Assembly: GCA_964632485.1 (NCBI GenBank)
Contig: CAZWDO010000007.1
Location: forward strand, 110,028-174,027
DNA: 64,000 bases
Reading direction: 5' to 3'
Source of the DNA: CAZWDO01 sp964632485 [NCBI: uncultured bacterium]
GTDB lineage: Bacteria > JAGOEH01
Part shown: positions 33,256-42,541 of the stretch, one piece after another
How positions within the stretch are numbered: the first letter of the stretch is position 1
Layout of the letters: each line of letters opens with the position of its first letter
Made by a program: the position numbers and the translations under genes
The notes under the pieces: generated by a model
Databases searched by the model: none
Seen by the model: the letters and a program-made list of their open reading frames with translations, nothing else
What the model was told of the DNA's origin: nothing

Positions 33256-35055
33256 ATGATACAAACGATCTACTATTTTATTAAATTACGCTTTAAAAGA
33301 CCGTTAACGCTTACATTTTTTAGCTATGTTTTTTTTTGGTGCGGACGGTATTACCAAAACTATCCCCATTTTCCCGAACAACCGTTTCTTCGCGAAATAT
33401 TTTTGATAGTAAGCCTGGGGTTACTATATGCAGCATGGGACTGTTTGTTTCGGCGCTTGGGAAGCAACAGAATCTATCAATTGCTGAATCCGGTAACTAC
33501 TGCCATCATGATTATCGATCGGAATGGGCGCATCCGTTATATCAATCCTGCTGGACAAGAAATTATCAAACGTTTGAGCCAATGGTTGCCGGTTGAATCC
33601 AATAGAATCTACCGGTTTTGTTATTATGAATTTTTTCGCGAGAGCGAGCAAATCCGACAGGTAATACGATATTTAGGCCAACCATATAAGGAAGAATTAG
33701 ATATTGGCAGTGAATTGATAGAGACACAAGCAGTACCCATACCCGGGCATTCCGAATGCATTATGATTATATGGAACGTGGTTACCCGGTCGCGCAATCA
33801 GTCGCGCTGGGAAAAAGTAGTAGAGGAACAGATTGAGGACACGACGACGGAACTAACCGGCGCTTCGGAAGAATTGCAGACTTTATCTCAAGTGATGGAG
33901 CAAATGTCCCAGGATACCTTAGATCAGGCGCGAGATGTCACTTTAATTATAAAAAACGTGTCGGAACGAATCAAGCAGTTGGTAGAATCGGTCGGCAAAA
34001 CAACATCCCGCACACAGGAAATCGCAGGGCATATCAGTAATAGCACACAGATCGCCGCTCAAGCGCTGAGTGAATCCCAATCGGCTTCAGCCATTATTCA
34101 GAATTTGAGCAATATGGCCAACACGATCAGCGGCATGACCAAACATATCAAGGATATAATGGAGCAGACCCGGATACTGGCTATCAATGCCAATATCGAG
34201 GCCGCCAAAGCCGGAGAATCAGGCAAGGGATTTTCTGTAATTGCCACGCATATCGACAAACTGGCCATACAAACTGGTCAGGTTTCTGAAAAAATAACCG
34301 ACATGATAGGAAAAATTTTGCTGCAAACTCCCGCTTCCGTCAAGAGTATCGATAAAGTTCAAACTGTGGTTCAGAAGATGAACCAAAACATGCTGAACAT
34401 CAAGGACCTGATGACCGAACAAACAGTAGTTATGAATCAGATGAGCGAGAGCATGACTGAGGCCGGGGCTGAATCTCAGCAGATTGTAATGAGAATGGAT
34501 GAAATTGTCTCTCATAGCCAGGTTTCATTAAACGAGGTAGCCAACGAAATGGATGCGGCCCGCAAAATTGAAAAAATCGCCTCGGTATTCCGTATTATTA
34601 TCCAGCGATTTCGGGAGGAGCGGATTGTAACCCCAAATGATATCTATCGAATGCTGAAAATTCTTGATAGGATGCTGGATGCCTGGTTGGAAAAACAGTT
34701 TTCCCGATCAGAATTCCAAAAAATGACAACTCTTCAGCTTAAATCATTTCAAGATAAAAAACCAGTGGATGTTCTACAAACCAGTATCGATTCCGCTAAA
34801 ATTTTTCTCGGCCTTGCCCATATTACTCAAAAAGGAATCAAATTCCCCAAGGGCGCCGTGACTCCCACCCAAACCTATAATTTTCTCTTACATTGGCAGG
34901 AGTTGATTGAAAAAGCCCTCCTCGAACACCAGATTGCTGATATCGAAGGCTTAAAAAAAGCTAAACCAGTGGATGAAAAAACACCCAATGACGCCTACGC
35001 GGTGATCAAGTTGATCCAGGAAAAACTGAATTGCCTTCGCAGCCACCATGAATAG
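33256..35055 (+). CDS. Membrane-anchored PAS-domain methyl-accepting chemotaxis protein
   Basis: The product is 599 residues. One or two short hydrophobic segments lie at the N-terminus (about 15-30 and 43-62) with almost no periplasmic loop. A PAS domain follows (about 72-175, [21 protein letters not shown]). The signalling domain is coiled coil, with the hairpin-tip signature [28 protein letters not shown] at about 303-330, which binds CheA/CheW. After the coiled coil (ending about 440), about 150 extra residues of unknown function follow ([23 protein letters not shown]). Sensing is probably cytoplasmic or redox-related through PAS. It may feed the flagellar motor encoded to the right and could be a substrate of the CheR/CheB at 19-20 kb. 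The tip sequence differs slightly from the common QTNLLALNA. Confidence 0.88.
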   Translation: MIQTIYYFIKLRFKRPLTLTFFSYVFFWCGRYYQNYPHFPEQPFLREIFLIVSLGLLYAAWDCLFRRLGSNRIYQLLNPVTTAIMIIDRNGRIRYINPAGQEIIKRLSQWLPVESNRIYRFCYYEFFRESEQIRQVIRYLGQPYKEELDIGSELIETQAVPIPGHSECIMIIWNVVTRSRNQSRWEKVVEEQIEDTTTELTGASEELQTLSQVMEQMSQDTLDQARDVTLIIKNVSERIKQLVESVGKTTSRTQEIAGHISNSTQIAAQALSESQSASAIIQNLSNMANTISGMTKHIKDIMEQTRILAINANIEAAKAGESGKGFSVIATHIDKLAIQTGQVSEKITDMIGKILLQTPASVKSIDKVQTVVQKMNQNMLNIKDLMTEQTVVMNQMSESMTEAGAESQQIVMRMDEIVSHSQVSLNEVANEMDAARKIEKIASVFRIIIQRFREERIVTPNDIYRMLKILDRMLDAWLEKQFSRSEFQKMTTLQLKSFQDKKPVDVLQTSIDSAKIFLGLAHITQKGIKFPKGAVTPTQTYNFLLHWQELIEKALLEHQIADIEGLKKAKPVDEKTPNDAYAVIKLIQEKLNCLRSHHE

Positions 35056-35158
35056 AGAGTTTGGCGATTGCCCTACGCGGCTCGTTTTAATAGAGACGGA
35101 TCCCTGATCCGATCAAGAATCCGCTTAAAAATATCAATGCTCAAAATTTATCGTTGCT

Positions 35159-35872
35159 TTATTTCACCAATCCGGCAAGCTGATTCAAGTCAACCCCATT
35201 CGCGGCGGATTTAATTTTATCCATCGGAACAGAATATCCGGAAATTTTTACAATAAATCGTTCCTTTACAATAATCTCTATTTCACCAGACTGATCATCA
35301 CCGTTCCAACTCTCAAAGGCTTTGTATCCATTGATTTTAGTGGTTTTTTCATAGCCATTGTCCGATTCGTTGTCAATTTCAACGGTAAGCCAGCTTTGCG
35401 TCGCAAAAGCGGCAATACCTTTCATGTTGCCCATATCGGTAATTTCGATGTCGATATTAGCGCCATCATCATTTTGGTATTCGCCACGGGCATGGGAAGC
35501 TTTCACTCCCATGGCCGAAGTTTTTTCACCACTGGCTTTGGTTCGTTTCAAACCGCCGACAGACGACGGTAAGAGTTCCTTCAGTTGGCGAAAATCAACA
35601 GGTTCGATAGCTTCGCCATTATTAACCTGCGATAAAGCCTGTCCCAATTGTTTCATCGCATCACCCAGATTTTCAGCGGATTTATCATCATCGCTTTCAT
35701 CTGATTGTGAAGAGATTGCTTCTGATTCATCATCCTGCATATCGTGATTGGCTGATTGTTCAGTAGCTTCTCCCTGGTCGGATTTTTTATTATCGCTCTT
35801 GCCACACGATAATGTCAGACTTAATGCGAGAATTAAAACCAGCATGAAACAAAAAAAACGGGGATAACGCAT
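35159..35872 (-). CDS. Hypothetical lipoprotein with an acidic spacer
   Basis: The product is 237 residues, with AAAGGAG before the ATG. A lipoprotein signal ends LTLSC-GKSD, with the cysteine at about residue 23. A very acidic, Ser/Asp/Glu-rich linker (about 27-70) is followed by a compact domain with GGLKRTKASGEKTSAMGVKASHARGEY and a hydrophobic end (VDLNQLAGLVK). I do not recognise a named family. It resembles transport- or stress-associated lipoproteins with a C-terminal alpha/beta domain. It is monocistronic. A TTGACA at 35936-35931 with TAATTT at 35913-35908 may be its promoter. Confidence 0.7.
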   Translation of the reverse strand: MRYPRFFCFMLVLILALSLTLSCGKSDNKKSDQGEATEQSANHDMQDDESEAISSQSDESDDDKSAENLGDAMKQLGQALSQVNNGEAIEPVDFRQLKELLPSSVGGLKRTKASGEKTSAMGVKASHARGEYQNDDGANIDIEITDMGNMKGIAAFATQSWLTVEIDNESDNGYEKTTKINGYKAFESWNGDDQSGEIEIIVKERFIVKISGYSVPMDKIKSAANGVDLNQLAGLVK

Positions 35873-36073
35873 ATTTTCTCCTTTTCAAAGTTAAATTTTA
35901 CGTTAATAAATTACAAAAAAAAAATAAAAATGTCAAGTCAATATTCTTTATTGTTCATTTACAAAGCCAAATTCATGGCATCGCATATTCATCGTTTTAT
36001 CTCCCTCTCAACCAGCCAGCGTTAAGGAGTAGATTGCATAAAACATATCGAGATGGTCGGGCATGGAAGCGAA

Positions 36074-36745
36074 CTATTTTGCAAAACGAATTTTACCGAA
36101 TCGTTCGGGTTGGTGAAAAAAAATTCGATAGACTGGTGACCAGGACATAAAAAAAGAAGGGTTTTGGCTGATGCGAAAACAATTGATATCCCATTCATCT
36201 CCTGCTTTCCACGATACTGGGAAAGCTTCTATAGGAAGAGTGATGAATGCATACCAGATCATATTGAGTGAATCGATATAAGAATGAAAAGAGGCGCCGG
36301 CCGTCCAATTAAAATCGGTTTGGATCGAATCTCCTTCCCAGTTAATTGCCAAATCGAGCCAGTGATGATCGGGAGCCAACTGGAATTCAAAGTAATGGCG
36401 GGTTTGGCGCGCTTCCGGTCCGATAAAAATCTCGCAGACATCCGCTATATCCCAAAGTTTCATTGTCTTTCCCATACTATTCGGAACAGTATGAGGGGGT
36501 GTTTGAGTCAATTCTACATACCGAGCCTGAAAACGAAAATTAAGTGATCGTTCATTCCATCGCGCTTTTACCGTTGTTTGAAACTCCAAAGGCAAAAACG
36601 TTCCATCAAAGTTGCGCAGAGAAAATTCCGAAGCGCTCTCCCAGCTATCACCCAAAGAGGAATCTGTAAAGAGGGGGAAATAATCGGCGATGATCAAAGG
36701 AAAGAGAGTGTCCGATGAGTTGGATGGAGAATCGGACATGCTCAT
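36074..36745 (-). CDS. CBM9-like carbohydrate-binding-domain protein
   Basis: The product is 223 residues. The sequence follows the CBM9-like (DUF1083-type) pattern: LWDIADVCEIFIGPEARQTRHYFEFQLAPDHHWLDLAIN in the middle, a tryptophan-rich segment, and the C-terminal HQPERFGKIRFAK. Such domains bind sugars or occur alone as secreted proteins. No signal peptide is visible here, although many homologues are exported. Its ATG overlaps the stop of the upstream secreted gene by 4 nt, so it is translationally coupled to that protein. The biological ligand is unknown. Confidence 0.75.
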   Translation of the reverse strand: MSMSDSPSNSSDTLFPLIIADYFPLFTDSSLGDSWESASEFSLRNFDGTFLPLEFQTTVKARWNERSLNFRFQARYVELTQTPPHTVPNSMGKTMKLWDIADVCEIFIGPEARQTRHYFEFQLAPDHHWLDLAINWEGDSIQTDFNWTAGASFHSYIDSLNMIWYAFITLPIEAFPVSWKAGDEWDINCFRISQNPSFFMSWSPVYRIFFHQPERFGKIRFAK

Positions 36746-37998
36746 GTTTTCTGTTTTTTTTTCTTAGCCGCCGGAAAGAGGATATTATTAAGAATCAATC
36801 GATATCCCGGCGAATTTTTATGTATGGCCAGATCCGTGGGAGGATCCCCCACAAAATGCTGATAATCTTCCGGGTCATGACCGGCTAAATAAGTGAAAAA
36901 TCCTTTTCCTACATTGCCGTGTATATATTTAACCTTATCGGTGTTTTCCTCTTTTCCCATGATAATAACTGCCGGTTTGATAAACTGTTCGTGAAAAGCC
37001 GTTGTCTGGCCCATAAATCCAGGGATCAATGTGGTATGATCCTGGGTCAGCATAGTCGGCACGGGATCGAATTTTGCGGAAAAATCGAACAGACGGAAGG
37101 CATCAGCCTCGGTACCGCGTGATTGATCGCGGTTTTGAGGTGAAACATCAATATCTGAGTGTTCATATACATAAGGATTAGTATTTACCCGAAAATTTTG
37201 AAAGGCGATACATTCGCTATAATCGAGTTTGCGGGCATAATCAGGATCAATAGGATCATGATCATATACAACATCACAGATATCCGTTTGGGCTGCTGCC
37301 AGCGCAATATCATAGGTATCGGTTGCTGAACACATAGCAAAAAGGAATCCACCTTTAGTGATATAATCTTTAATTTCTTTTGCCACTGCCAGTTTACACT
37401 GAGAGACTTTAGCGAAACCCAGTTTTTTTGCCGTTTTTTCCAAAAGCACCTGTTGATTGACATACCATAATTCATTGGCATAATTCGCCCAGAATTTTCC
37501 ATACATACCAGTGAAATCTTCATGATGCAGATGCAACCAGTCATAGTTTTCCAAAACTCCGGCGACTACTTCTTCGTCCCATATTTTATCATAAGGAACT
37601 TTGGCGTATTCCAAGGTCAGCGTCACTGCGTCATCCCAAGGCCGGGCGTTAGGAGGAGTGTAAACGGCGACTCGCGGGGCTTTCTCGAGAGAAACCATTT
37701 CCATGTTTTCGTTTTCAATGGTGGCCACGATCATCGCATAATCAGCGCCGCTGACAGCCTGGTAGCGAACGCCCATTTCGTTGCATCGATCCTGAATAGC
37801 CGGGAGGTCGGGACATAAAAACGACCCGCCCCGGTAATTAAGCAACCATTTCAACTGGAGTTCCTGCTGTAAGGCCCAATACGTAACGCCATACGCGCGA
37901 AGATGATCGCTCTGCTGCTGGTCCATATAAATTAACAGGTACTGCCCGAAACTCACATTCACATACAAAAAAACAATAAAAAACCAAAAATAGCGCAT
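36742..37998 (-). CDS. Secreted protein of the family often labelled 'asparagine synthetase B'
   Basis: The product is 418 residues with a signal peptide (about 1-18, VNVSFGQ). Segments YMDQQQSDHLRAYGVTYWAL, WLLNYRGGSFL, PRVAVYTPPNARPWDDAVTLTLEYA and DWLHLHHEDFTGMYGKF match, from memory, a family common in Bacteroidota and relatives that is annotated as asparagine synthetase B. I see no N-terminal Cys2 glutaminase and no PP-loop synthetase motif, so that name is very doubtful, and export also argues against it. A Rossmann-like amidotransferase fold is possible. It lies between a lamin-tail protein (26 nt upstream) and a CBM9-like protein (4-nt overlap), suggesting an extracellular carbohydrate or surface role. 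Confidence 0.78.
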   Translation of the reverse strand: MRYFWFFIVFLYVNVSFGQYLLIYMDQQQSDHLRAYGVTYWALQQELQLKWLLNYRGGSFLCPDLPAIQDRCNEMGVRYQAVSGADYAMIVATIENENMEMVSLEKAPRVAVYTPPNARPWDDAVTLTLEYAKVPYDKIWDEEVVAGVLENYDWLHLHHEDFTGMYGKFWANYANELWYVNQQVLLEKTAKKLGFAKVSQCKLAVAKEIKDYITKGGFLFAMCSATDTYDIALAAAQTDICDVVYDHDPIDPDYARKLDYSECIAFQNFRVNTNPYVYEHSDIDVSPQNRDQSRGTEADAFRLFDFSAKFDPVPTMLTQDHTTLIPGFMGQTTAFHEQFIKPAVIIMGKEENTDKVKYIHGNVGKGFFTYLAGHDPEDYQHFVGDPPTDLAIHKNSPGYRLILNNILFPAAKKKKQKT

Positions 37999-38024
37999 AC
38001 TACAAAACTCACTTTCTATAAATT

Positions 38025-38906
38025 CTATGGAATGATCCCGATTTCCTGATTGATCCGCTGGATCGAGCCATCGGTTTCACCCTTTAACTCCAAATGCAAA
38101 ATATAGGTTCCGGGTTTTAAATGGGTGTAGCCGGATAAGATTCCATTCCATTCAATAAAGGCGGCTCCGGCAACGACAGAACCCGGATCAATCCATCCCA
38201 GGAAAAAACCCTGCAAATCGAGGATTCCATAGCGCAGGAGCGAACGTTGGCCGATACCATGCCATTCGGCGCATATCCACCAGTTTCGCTGATAAGAGAG
38301 AATGGTAGTTTGCCACCTGATGGAGACAGCGGATGATGGAGGAATCATCGGCGCCGAGTTCGCGCGGCCGACGCTGTGTCCCTTTGGATCGTGGCATAGC
38401 GCCCATTGATTGCCGGGGATACCGGTTTCATCAAACTGACGCTCCCAGCTCACACCATCTCCGGGGTCTTCGGCCCAGCAAAAACTATCGATTGTCTGCT
38501 CACTATGCTTCCACCACAAACACTCGTCCGCGCTTTTCAACCCATTGCCAATGGTATGATCATTGCCAATGGTTAGCCAGACAACCGTATCGGGAATTCC
38601 CAGGGGATTTTCAACTCCGGGATAATCAGGATCCACAATAACTATATATTCACCCGATCGAGCCAACGTCCGCCCTCCGGCGAAAAAAGGAATCAGATAA
38701 TCGTTTGTGTCAGCCAAATCGATTAAGCGATATTCTGTCAAATCGAAAGCCAACGGTTCGGGATTATAGAGTTCAACAAATTCAAGAAAACTGTTTTCCG
38801 TATCGGAACCGGAAACATTGCAATATATTTCCGATAATAGCGGATGAGCTGAATTCGAGGATAACAACCAGAATTCAAAAGCAATTGTGAAAACGATAAT
38901 TTTCAT
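38025..38906 (-). CDS. Secreted lamin-tail-domain (LTD) protein
   Basis: The product is 293 residues with an N-terminal signal-like segment (about 1-20). The LTD domain is seen from about residue 24: LLSEIYCNVSG...NSFLEFVELYNPEPLAFDLTEYRLID, then GEYIVIVDPDYPG and GDGVSWERQFDETG, with the usual tail ending GHSVGRANS. A beta-sandwich region follows (about 185-293) with KPGTYILHLEL. LTD proteins are secreted and often accompany nucleases or surface proteins, but no catalytic domain is present here. It is probably the first gene of a three-gene unit with the AsnB-like and CBM9-like genes. No promoter was recognised in the 116 nt upstream, so readthrough from the flagellar operon is possible. Confidence 0.78.
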   Translation of the reverse strand: MKIIVFTIAFEFWLLSSNSAHPLLSEIYCNVSGSDTENSFLEFVELYNPEPLAFDLTEYRLIDLADTNDYLIPFFAGGRTLARSGEYIVIVDPDYPGVENPLGIPDTVVWLTIGNDHTIGNGLKSADECLWWKHSEQTIDSFCWAEDPGDGVSWERQFDETGIPGNQWALCHDPKGHSVGRANSAPMIPPSSAVSIRWQTTILSYQRNWWICAEWHGIGQRSLLRYGILDLQGFFLGWIDPGSVVAGAAFIEWNGILSGYTHLKPGTYILHLELKGETDGSIQRINQEIGIIP

Positions 38907-39022
38907 ATAAAATCCAAAATAAAATTTCGAGTGGCGGATTTTATCTCTTGGGGCGCATTTCGCATCAATTTAAAATTCCCAACCAGATAACCCTGCGCTC
39001 GCCAGGATTGATAATTTTCGGC

Positions 39023-39346
39023 TTAGATTCGAATATCAATATGCCGTTCCGAAGAGGATTTATCCTTTGGCGGTTCTTGGGTCGTGTTTTCTTCCTCCGG
39101 GGATTCCTCTTTCCTTTTTTCCTGCTGCGAATTTTCTTCCGAGTTCCGTTTCTCTTCCTGATGAATGATCATCTCGTCTTTCGGTTCAAGGGAACGGGCT
39201 TGAGTACGATCATTTTCAATTTTTTGTTGCAGTTGCGCATTGAAAAAACGCTGTTCCATTTCCGGATGTTGTTTTTGCACCTGGGTAATTTTTTCCGCTA
39301 ATTGCGTTTTAGAAAAAAGGTCCTGCAAATGGATCGGATCCAGCAT
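39023..39346 (-). CDS. Charged hypothetical protein at the end of the flagellar operon
   Basis: The product is 107 residues. The N-terminal third is helical (IHLQDLFSKTQLAEKITQVQKQHPEMEQRFF). The rest is a disordered, very hydrophilic tail rich in Glu, Lys, Gln and Ser. AGAGG precedes the ATG. It lies 8 nt after fliA and is the last gene of the unit. Proteins with a similar N-terminal pattern occur beside fliA in several flagellated phyla as far as I recall. The function is unknown; an adaptor or regulator acting on FliA or motor proteins is possible. Confidence 0.7.
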   Translation of the reverse strand: MLDPIHLQDLFSKTQLAEKITQVQKQHPEMEQRFFNAQLQQKIENDRTQARSLEPKDEMIIHQEEKRNSEENSQQEKRKEESPEEENTTQEPPKDKSSSERHIDIRI

Positions 39347-39354
39347 AGGTACCT

Positions 39355-40140
39355 CTAACGTTTAGGCGATGAAGACTCTTTACTTTTAATAGAGCGGACC
39401 CGGGCTTTCAGGGAAAGAATGGCCCGGGTATGAATCTGCGACACGCGGGACTCGCTGATATCCAGCACTTGTCCAATTTCCTTAAGTGTCAAACCTTCAT
39501 AATAATACAGAGCGATGACTAATCGTTGCCGTTCTTCCAGTAAACTGATATAAGCAGCTAATTCTTCATGCTGTTCTTTTCGCTCCAGTTCCTCCTCCGG
39601 ATCAACGGCATCCCGGTTTTTAATGACCTGTTCCATTGGCAGTGAATGGTTATCTTCCTGACTGATGAAATCTTGCAAAGATACAAACGTTGAGCTTTTT
39701 ACTTCTTCGAACAATTGATTCAGCACTTGAGAAGAAACGCCGACGTATTCAGCCAGTTCGTCATCGGAGGGATCACGGCCTAATTTATGCTGAAGGGTCA
39801 TGATACTCTTTTCCAGATCTTTCGATTTTTTTCGGACCGTGCGCGGAACCCAGTCCAACCGTCTGAGCTCATCGAACATTTCCCCGCGGATTCGTTGGGA
39901 TGCGAAATATTCGAACGGAACGTTACGCTCCGGATCAAAATGTTCCAGGGCGTTCAAGAGGCCCATAATTCCAGCGCTAAGCAGATCATCAAAAGAAACA
40001 TGGCTGGGCAAAGCGATCGCGACTCGTCCGGCAATATATTTTACAAGATGGATATAACGCTGTACCAACTGATCGCGGGCATCTCGGTTCTGTTGCTGTT
40101 TATAGAGTTGCCACAAACTCTGCAGATTTTTATCTTCCAT
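39355..40140 (-). CDS. fliA: Flagellar sigma factor FliA (sigma-28)
   Basis: The product is 261 residues. Region 2 contains SFDDLLSAGIMGLLNALEHFDPERNVPFEYFASQRIRGEMFDELRRLDWVPR, the FliA/WhiG hallmark. Region 3 (LGRDPSDDELAEYVGVS) and region 4 (LVIALYYYEGLTLKEIGQVLDISESRVSQIHTRAI) complete the sigma-70 family fold. It directs RNA polymerase to late flagellar and chemotaxis genes. It is encoded near the end of the long flbD-to-fliA unit, after flhF-flhG and a small membrane protein, as in many bacteria. No FlgM anti-sigma factor is encoded in the window. Confidence 0.96.
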   Translation of the reverse strand: MEDKNLQSLWQLYKQQQNRDARDQLVQRYIHLVKYIAGRVAIALPSHVSFDDLLSAGIMGLLNALEHFDPERNVPFEYFASQRIRGEMFDELRRLDWVPRTVRKKSKDLEKSIMTLQHKLGRDPSDDELAEYVGVSSQVLNQLFEEVKSSTFVSLQDFISQEDNHSLPMEQVIKNRDAVDPEEELERKEQHEELAAYISLLEERQRLVIALYYYEGLTLKEIGQVLDISESRVSQIHTRAILSLKARVRSIKSKESSSPKR

Positions 40141-40148
40141 CTAAACTC

Positions 40149-40535
40149 CTAATCATCGACCACGACATCAGTATTATTGCCTTTTAAACGGGTTTTGGAT
40201 TGCTCGATTTTTTCATCAATTTTGTCGGCAATCATTTTAAATTCACTGGATATTTTATGAACCGCATGTTCCTCATTTAGCTGAATTTTTCGCTTTTGAT
40301 CCTCAATCAAGACACGTTTTTTCTCATCTTTAACTTCTTCCTGCACTCGAAAAATCAATGCAAAAATCAGAATTGAAACTAATTGCGACATGATCCAGAT
40401 GATCAGGAATGAGACGACCGCGCGTAAAAGAGCATCAAACAATTCAGTGCCGCCACCCAGCGAAACAATTAAAGACAAGCTGGCGGCGATGAGAGCCAGA
40501 ATAATGCTGAAATGATTGACTTTACGGTAATCCAT
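40149..40535 (-). CDS. Small two-TM protein between flhG and fliA
   Basis: The product is 128 residues from the ATG at 40535, which has GGAAAG upstream and overlaps the flhG 3' end by 14 nt. A longer frame starting at 40634 lies inside flhG and is unlikely. Two membrane segments (about 9-30 and 40-66) are followed by a charged cytoplasmic coiled coil (EEVKDEKKRVLIEDQKRKIQLNEEH) and a short acidic end. I know of unnamed membrane proteins at this position in other flagellar operons. The function is unknown. Confidence 0.72.
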   Translation of the reverse strand: MDYRKVNHFSIILALIAASLSLIVSLGGGTELFDALLRAVVSFLIIWIMSQLVSILIFALIFRVQEEVKDEKKRVLIEDQKRKIQLNEEHAVHKISSEFKMIADKIDEKIEQSKTRLKGNNTDVVVDD

Positions 40536-41436
40536 GGGCGTTTTCTTTCCACTTGAAAAATTTTTTAAAACGCGCTCCCATGCCGATTGACGATGGGATG
40601 CGGGCGCCTTTGAGCCAGGCATCGCGCAGAGCAATCAATTCCCGACTAAAGGAAGTGGAAGGGTCGAAGAGCAAAACGGGGTTCTGTCGTCTGACGGAGG
40701 CCCAAACCTGGTTGTCGGCAGACAGAGTGCCTGAAAAAAACAAACTCTTTTTTAAAAACCGTTTACTCAAGTCAGCAAGCGTGTTAAAAGTAGCGATACC
40801 TTCCCGAGCATGACGGGCCATATTGACTACAACATTGATGCGCTTTCCGGGTTGTTGGCGAATCATGATTTTAATCAAAGAATAGGCATCCATCAGAGAA
40901 GTCGGTTCAGGGGTAACCAACAAAAAAATTTCACGGGCAGCAAATGTAAAAGCGGTTGTTTGCCAATGAATACCGGCAGCCGTATCAAAAATAATATAAT
41001 CATAACGCGATTCCAGCGCTTCCAGGGCCGTAAGTAGCCGTTCAATTTGTCCGGGGGGGAGATTGGCGAGTTCGACTACTCCGTTTTTCGCTGAAATGAT
41101 TTCCAGGTTTTCAGGCCCCTGGCGGATTATTTTTTCCAATGCCAATCCACCCCAAAGATAATCTCCCAAATGATATTCAGGGGAACGGCCCAGCAGAATA
41201 TCCACATTGGCTAATCCCAGATCAGCGTCCACCAGCAGGACGCGAAATTGAGCCTGTCGCAGGGCCAGAGCGAAATTGAGGGCAAAGTTTGTCTTACCGA
41301 CGCCGCCCTTGCCCGAAGCGACCGACAAACTAATCCCGGCCGCCCGTTCAGCCATAGTTATCGGCTGCCAGACCGATGATGTGGCATTCGGCTTTTCACG
41401 AATCGTATGTTCAAGTTTCGCGGCTTGTTGCGACAT
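40522..41436 (-). CDS. flhG: Flagellar number regulator FlhG (MinD-like ATPase)
   Basis: The product is 304 residues. The N-terminus QQAAKLEH resembles the FlhG activator helix (DQAxxLR) that stimulates FlhF GTPase. The deviant Walker A is SGKGGVGKT (41-49). DADLGLANVD and FDTAAGI follow, with a C-terminal amphipathic part. In known systems FlhG controls the number and placement of flagella together with FlhF. The start overlaps the flhF 3' end by 26 nt and has AGGAG upstream. The order flhA-flhF-flhG-fliA is the classic arrangement. Confidence 0.93.
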   Translation of the reverse strand: MSQQAAKLEHTIREKPNATSSVWQPITMAERAAGISLSVASGKGGVGKTNFALNFALALRQAQFRVLLVDADLGLANVDILLGRSPEYHLGDYLWGGLALEKIIRQGPENLEIISAKNGVVELANLPPGQIERLLTALEALESRYDYIIFDTAAGIHWQTTAFTFAAREIFLLVTPEPTSLMDAYSLIKIMIRQQPGKRINVVVNMARHAREGIATFNTLADLSKRFLKKSLFFSGTLSADNQVWASVRRQNPVLLFDPSTSFSRELIALRDAWLKGARIPSSIGMGARFKKFFKWKENAHGLP

Positions 41437-42538
41437 AATGCTCTCCTAAAATATTTTCAACCAAAAAATTCTCGTTTGCCAATTCAATATCCTCCGGCAC
41501 ATTTTGACCCGTTGTAAAATAGGAAATGGGTTTGGATATCCGCTGTTGAATATTGAAAATCATTCCAACGCTTTCCGTTTCATCCAACTTTGAAAAAATC
41601 AGCCGGTGGATTGGAATGACGCCAAAGCGGCGGATAACATCCAAGTTGTCATTAAATTTACTGGTAGCGCTTAAGACCAAATGGGTTTCATCCACCCGCG
41701 CCGTTTCGATAAATGCTGCCAGCTCAGCTATCTGCTCTCGATTCTTCTGGCAACTTCCCGCCGTATCGATAAAGATCAGATGCTTATCATGGAAGTCGGT
41801 TACGGCTTCGGCCATTTCCTCGGGAGTATAGGCCACTCTTATCGCCAAATGGGTAAGCTGAGCATACGTTTTCAATTGTTCGATTGCAGCGACCCGATAG
41901 GTATCGGCAGTGATAAGCCCGATATTCAGTTTCCCATAAATGGAAAAATTGGCGGCCAGTTTGGCAATCGTCGTTGTTTTTCCTACGCCAGTCGGCCCGA
42001 TCAGAGCGATAACCGTCGCCCGGCTTTTACGCAACATGAGTTGTCCACTCACGAAAACTTGACGTTTTAACACTTCCTTAAACGCTTCTGCCAATTCCGG
42101 GATATCATTTGCCAAAGGAAATTCATCTTCTACTTCCCGCGCAAGTTTAATAATTTGCCAGGGATTGATTTCATTTTTATATAAAATTTTCTGGAAATAG
42201 CGTATTTTTTCATTTTCATGGAATTGAAATGAAACATATTCCACTGAAGTTGGCGGGGCTGAAACGACCGGTTTCTCAAGTTCATCCTCTTGTAGAAAGA
42301 GCGGAGAAAAATTTTTTTTCTCTGATGACCCGGGTTCTTGCAGGATTGGGTCGATTGCCGGCATGTCTGAACTATCTTCGACATCTACAGCCGCCACAAC
42401 TTCCAATATTTCACCACCCCAACTGCCTTTTTTTTTCAGTTTTTCACTTTTTAAAATAACAGCTTCGGGGCCTAAATCCTGCTTGATTAGCTTCAAGGCT
42501 TCCCGCATATCGCGGGCTTCAAATTTTTTTATACGCAT
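41411..42538 (-). CDS. flhF: Flagellar SRP-like GTPase FlhF
   Basis: The product is 375 residues. It starts MRIKKFEARDMREALKLIKQDLGPEAVIL, the basic-domain signature of FlhF. A variable linker leads to the NG domain, with the P-loop GPTGVGKTT (181-189), DTYRVAAIEQLKTYA, DTAGSCQKN and SKLDETE. The enzyme fixes the site of flagellar assembly at the membrane. A GGGGAGG ribosome binding site overlaps the end of flhA, 3 nt upstream. The G-domain residues look intact. Confidence 0.94.
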   Translation of the reverse strand: MRIKKFEARDMREALKLIKQDLGPEAVILKSEKLKKKGSWGGEILEVVAAVDVEDSSDMPAIDPILQEPGSSEKKNFSPLFLQEDELEKPVVSAPPTSVEYVSFQFHENEKIRYFQKILYKNEINPWQIIKLAREVEDEFPLANDIPELAEAFKEVLKRQVFVSGQLMLRKSRATVIALIGPTGVGKTTTIAKLAANFSIYGKLNIGLITADTYRVAAIEQLKTYAQLTHLAIRVAYTPEEMAEAVTDFHDKHLIFIDTAGSCQKNREQIAELAAFIETARVDETHLVLSATSKFNDNLDVIRRFGVIPIHRLIFSKLDETESVGMIFNIQQRISKPISYFTTGQNVPEDIELANENFLVENILGEHYVATSRET

Positions 42539-42541
42539 CGA

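Noticed and set aside
36742-37998. Calling this gene a true asparagine synthetase
   Set aside because: No N-terminal catalytic cysteine, no PP-loop motif, and a signal peptide is present. The family label seems to be a propagated misannotation.
40536-40634. N-terminal extension of the small membrane protein before fliA
   Set aside because: These codons lie within flhG. The ATG at 40535 has a purine-rich site upstream and gives a normal membrane protein.
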